Position numbers and translations under genes: made by a program. A stretch of 37,655 bases of DNA, taken from assembly GCA_038215095.1 (NCBI GenBank), contig JBBQRG010000025.1, forward strand, positions 1 to 37,655. Reading direction: 5' to 3'. How positions within the stretch are numbered: position 1 is the first letter of the stretch; every line of letters starts with the position of its first letter. Below the pieces are notes generated by a model, which searched no databases, had not been told where the DNA came from, and saw only the letters and a program-made list of their open reading frames with translations. Below, piece by piece: positions 36,088 through 37,655 of the stretch. The stretch comes from DATACN01 sp038215095. GTDB lineage: Bacteria; Actinomycetota; Thermoleophilia; Solirubrobacterales; Thermoleophilaceae.

Positions 36088-37494
36088 TCACAGGGCCAAG
36101 CGGGGGTCGCCGAGGCCATTCTGGGCGCATGCCGGACAGGCCGGGTTGTGCGCCGGGAGGTCGTGGGGGTTGAGGGTCCCGCTGCGTCCCTCGTACTGCC
36201 AGAACTTGCCCGTGCGCCTACCGCCGCTGTAGCCGGTGATGAGATCCAGCACGCAGTTGCATGCCTCGGAAGCCAGCACGCCGTTTAGGGAAACGACCTG
36301 CGGGTCGCCGAGCGCGTCGGGGTTCTCGTCGTAGCCCGGTGGCCGGTGCTCGCGCTCGTGGGCGAGCACGGCATCGGTGACGAGCCAGCAGCGAAGGCAG
36401 GGGCGTCCGGGCAGCGCGACGGCAACCTGGCCGTCGGCGATCGCCAGGCGCTCTCCACTCGAGACGATCGCGAGTCCCACGTCGATGAGCGGGAGGAGAT
36501 ACCGCCTTGCGAAGGCGTTGATGTTCTCCCGCGCGTCGAAGCGGTCGACGCACCCGACGAGCACGTCAGCCTCCTTGAGTGCGGCAATCGCCTCCGGCGA
36601 GGGAAAGCGGTGCTCCACCTTCACCACTGTGATCGCGTGGTCGATCCCTGTCGCGACGCGCTCAGCCACGTCGGTCTTCAGGGTGGCGTCGATATCGGCC
36701 TCTACGGCGCCGACCACCCGCCCGAGATTCGTTTCGTCGATCAGCTCGTCATCGATCGCGATGATGGTGCCGACGCCCTGGTGGGCAAGCTGCTGCACCA
36801 CGTGCGACCCCCCGCCGGAGATCCCGATGACCGCGACCTTCGCGTTGGCCAGCTTCGCGTCGCTCCCAGAGCCGATCGCCACGGACTGGCGCGCCAGACG
36901 CCGCCGCGGCGGACCTGCGGCAGGGCCGTCGAGCCCGGACCAGGCCTCGAGCGTGTCGCCGGCGATCATGACGCTTCCCAAGTCCATGCTGTTGGCGCCG
37001 TCCGCCCAGAACGAGCCGATCGCATCCCCGTCGCCGAGCACCACCGTTCCGGCGGGCAGTGTGCCGAGGAGGCGGCTGAACGTTCCGAACAACGCGCGCT
37101 CCTTATTGCGGTCGTCGGCGGAGAACTGCGGGTTCTCGGAGCCGTGCGAGTGCACCAGGACGAGCGTGCAGTCCAGCGCAAGCGCCCGCTCAAGCGCCTC
37201 CGAGTTGAAGGATGCGCTCCACGAGAGCACCGACCCCCCGGCGTTGCGCTCAATGGCCTCGTCGGGCACGGGCAGCCACTCCCGCGCGAGGAGGACGTCG
37301 CGGTCGGCAAGCCGTGCGATCGAGCAGATCAGGAAGCCCGCCTCCTCCCCCCGGCTGAAGTCCTCGACGTGCGCGCGGACGCGCGCGAAGAGCTCCGCGC
37401 CTATGCGCAGGTCGACGGCCCGGGGCGCAGCGGGTGAAGGGGCGGCCGCACCAAGCTGGCGCATCCACGCCAGGATCGACCCAAGGCGCGGCAT
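36088..37494 (-). CDS. JAB/JAMM isopeptidase-E1 (ThiF) fusion protein
   Basis: A 468-residue fusion. Residues 28-190 are a JAB domain with the complete JAMM motif: Glu in GEEAGFLIC (50-51), HSH at 115-117, then Ser-125 and Asp-128 (H-x-H-x7-S-x-x-D). Residues 205-468 are an E1-like adenylating domain: KVAVIGISGGGSHVVQQLAH (219-238), IDDELIDETNLGRV, DVLVGCVDRFDARENIN, ALPGRPCLRCW and a C-terminal CPAC, giving a two-CxxC zinc site. JAB and E1 together occur in bacterial ubiquitin-like conjugation operons with E2 and ubiquitin-like partners. The ATG follows the partner gene's TAG directly (TAGATG). Confidence 0.85.
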   Translation of the reverse strand: MPRLGSILAWMRQLGAAAPSPAAPRAVDLRIGAELFARVRAHVEDFSRGEEAGFLICSIARLADRDVLLAREWLPVPDEAIERNAGGSVLSWSASFNSEALERALALDCTLVLVHSHGSENPQFSADDRNKERALFGTFSRLLGTLPAGTVVLGDGDAIGSFWADGANSMDLGSVMIAGDTLEAWSGLDGPAAGPPRRRLARQSVAIGSGSDAKLANAKVAVIGISGGGSHVVQQLAHQGVGTIIAIDDELIDETNLGRVVGAVEADIDATLKTDVAERVATGIDHAITVVKVEHRFPSPEAIAALKEADVLVGCVDRFDARENINAFARRYLLPLIDVGLAIVSSGERLAIADGQVAVALPGRPCLRCWLVTDAVLAHEREHRPPGYDENPDALGDPQVVSLNGVLASEACNCVLDLITGYSGGRRTGKFWQYEGRSGTLNPHDLPAHNPACPACAQNGLGDPRLAL

Positions 37495-37653
37495 CTACGT
37501 GCGCTCGACCTCGAAACGGGTCAACCAGGTCTGCACTGCGCGGACGGGATCTTCGCCTCTCCACGCGAAGGAGAAACTGAAAGCGTTCCATGTCTCGCCC
37601 AGGAGGTAGGTCGGGCTGGGATTCCGGGGCGGCTCATCGGTCTCGCCGGTCAC
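37495..37653 (-). CDS. C-terminal end of the gene preceding the JAB-E1 fusion (partial)
   Basis: An open frame enters from the right edge and ends at TAG 37495-37497. The last 52 residues read ...PRNPSPTYLLGETWNAFSFS then FAWRGEDPVRAVQTWLTRFE and VERT. It is the upstream, co-transcribed gene of the JAB-E1 operon, with zero spacing. Its place suggests an E2-like or ubiquitin-like partner, but the tail is too short to say: no catalytic Cys and no terminal Gly-Gly is seen, so it is not a mature Ubl of the usual type. Identity unknown. Confidence 0.6.
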   Translation of the reverse strand: MTGETDEPPRNPSPTYLLGETWNAFSFSFAWRGEDPVRAVQTWLTRFEVERT

Positions 37654-37655
37654 CG

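Overview
The window is high-GC DNA with the gene density, frequent GTG/TTG starts and protein content of an actinomycete-like bacterium. Rv3230c-like, NmtR-like and CmtR/CadC-like proteins, DUF899 and a replication-relaxation protein all point to Actinomycetota; a Thermoleophilia/Solirubrobacterales origin is my best guess but is inference only.

Left part (about 1-20.5 kb) looks like ordinary chromosome. It opens with the 3' end of an IS630-type transposase and an intact tRNA-Ser(GGA). A minus-strand run follows (DHA2 MFS pump, cupin, MoaD/ThiS-like protein, BNR-repeat protein), with a divergent HxlR regulator. Next come a sulfite-oxidase-like molybdoenzyme coupled to a flavin reductase, a membrane-anchored zincin, two small acidic proteins, and a YdeI-type gene broken by an in-frame stop. 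A fatty-acid desaturase with its ferredoxin-type reductase (DesA3/Rv3230c arrangement), an Nramp-like transporter with altered metal motifs and a DUF899/HxlR divergent pair follow. From 12.4 to 20.5 kb lies a cell-surface locus: a nucleotidyltransferase, a GT2 glycosyltransferase, a YdcF-like protein, and a tightly coupled operon of ABC-2 permease, ATPase, a GT2/HPr-kinase-like fusion and a CHAP hydrolase, with a divergent polysaccharide deacetylase.

Middle part (about 20.5-28.5 kb) is a metal/metalloid resistance region with visible decay. It holds a TetR/cupin pair, a degenerate dihydrofolate-reductase-family gene, a CadC-like sensor with a CDF transporter, a divergent NmtR-like sensor with a second CDF transporter, and an arsenic locus (arsC and an aquaporin on one strand, arsR and arsM on the other). 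An arsC fragment, a Gly/Asn-rich repeat ORF, strong hairpins and a truncated tyrosine integrase follow. Just after the integrase lies the 3' half of a tRNA-Ser(CGA) without its 5' half, which is best read as an attachment-site scar.

Right part (28.5 kb to the end) is an accessory, defence-like region. It has a replication-relaxation protein of integrative elements; a two-gene unit encoding a small protein with a HEPN-like R-x4-H motif and a 940-residue DUF4062-like/NACHT-type NTPase; a type II restriction endonuclease, a C5-cytosine methyltransferase and a Vsr mismatch endonuclease packed by overlapping stops and starts; and a JAB(JAMM)-E1(ThiF) fusion with a partner gene cut by the window edge, suggesting a bacterial ubiquitin-like pathway. 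The strongest candidates for an undescribed system are the HEPN-like/DUF4062-NACHT pair and the JAB-E1 operon.
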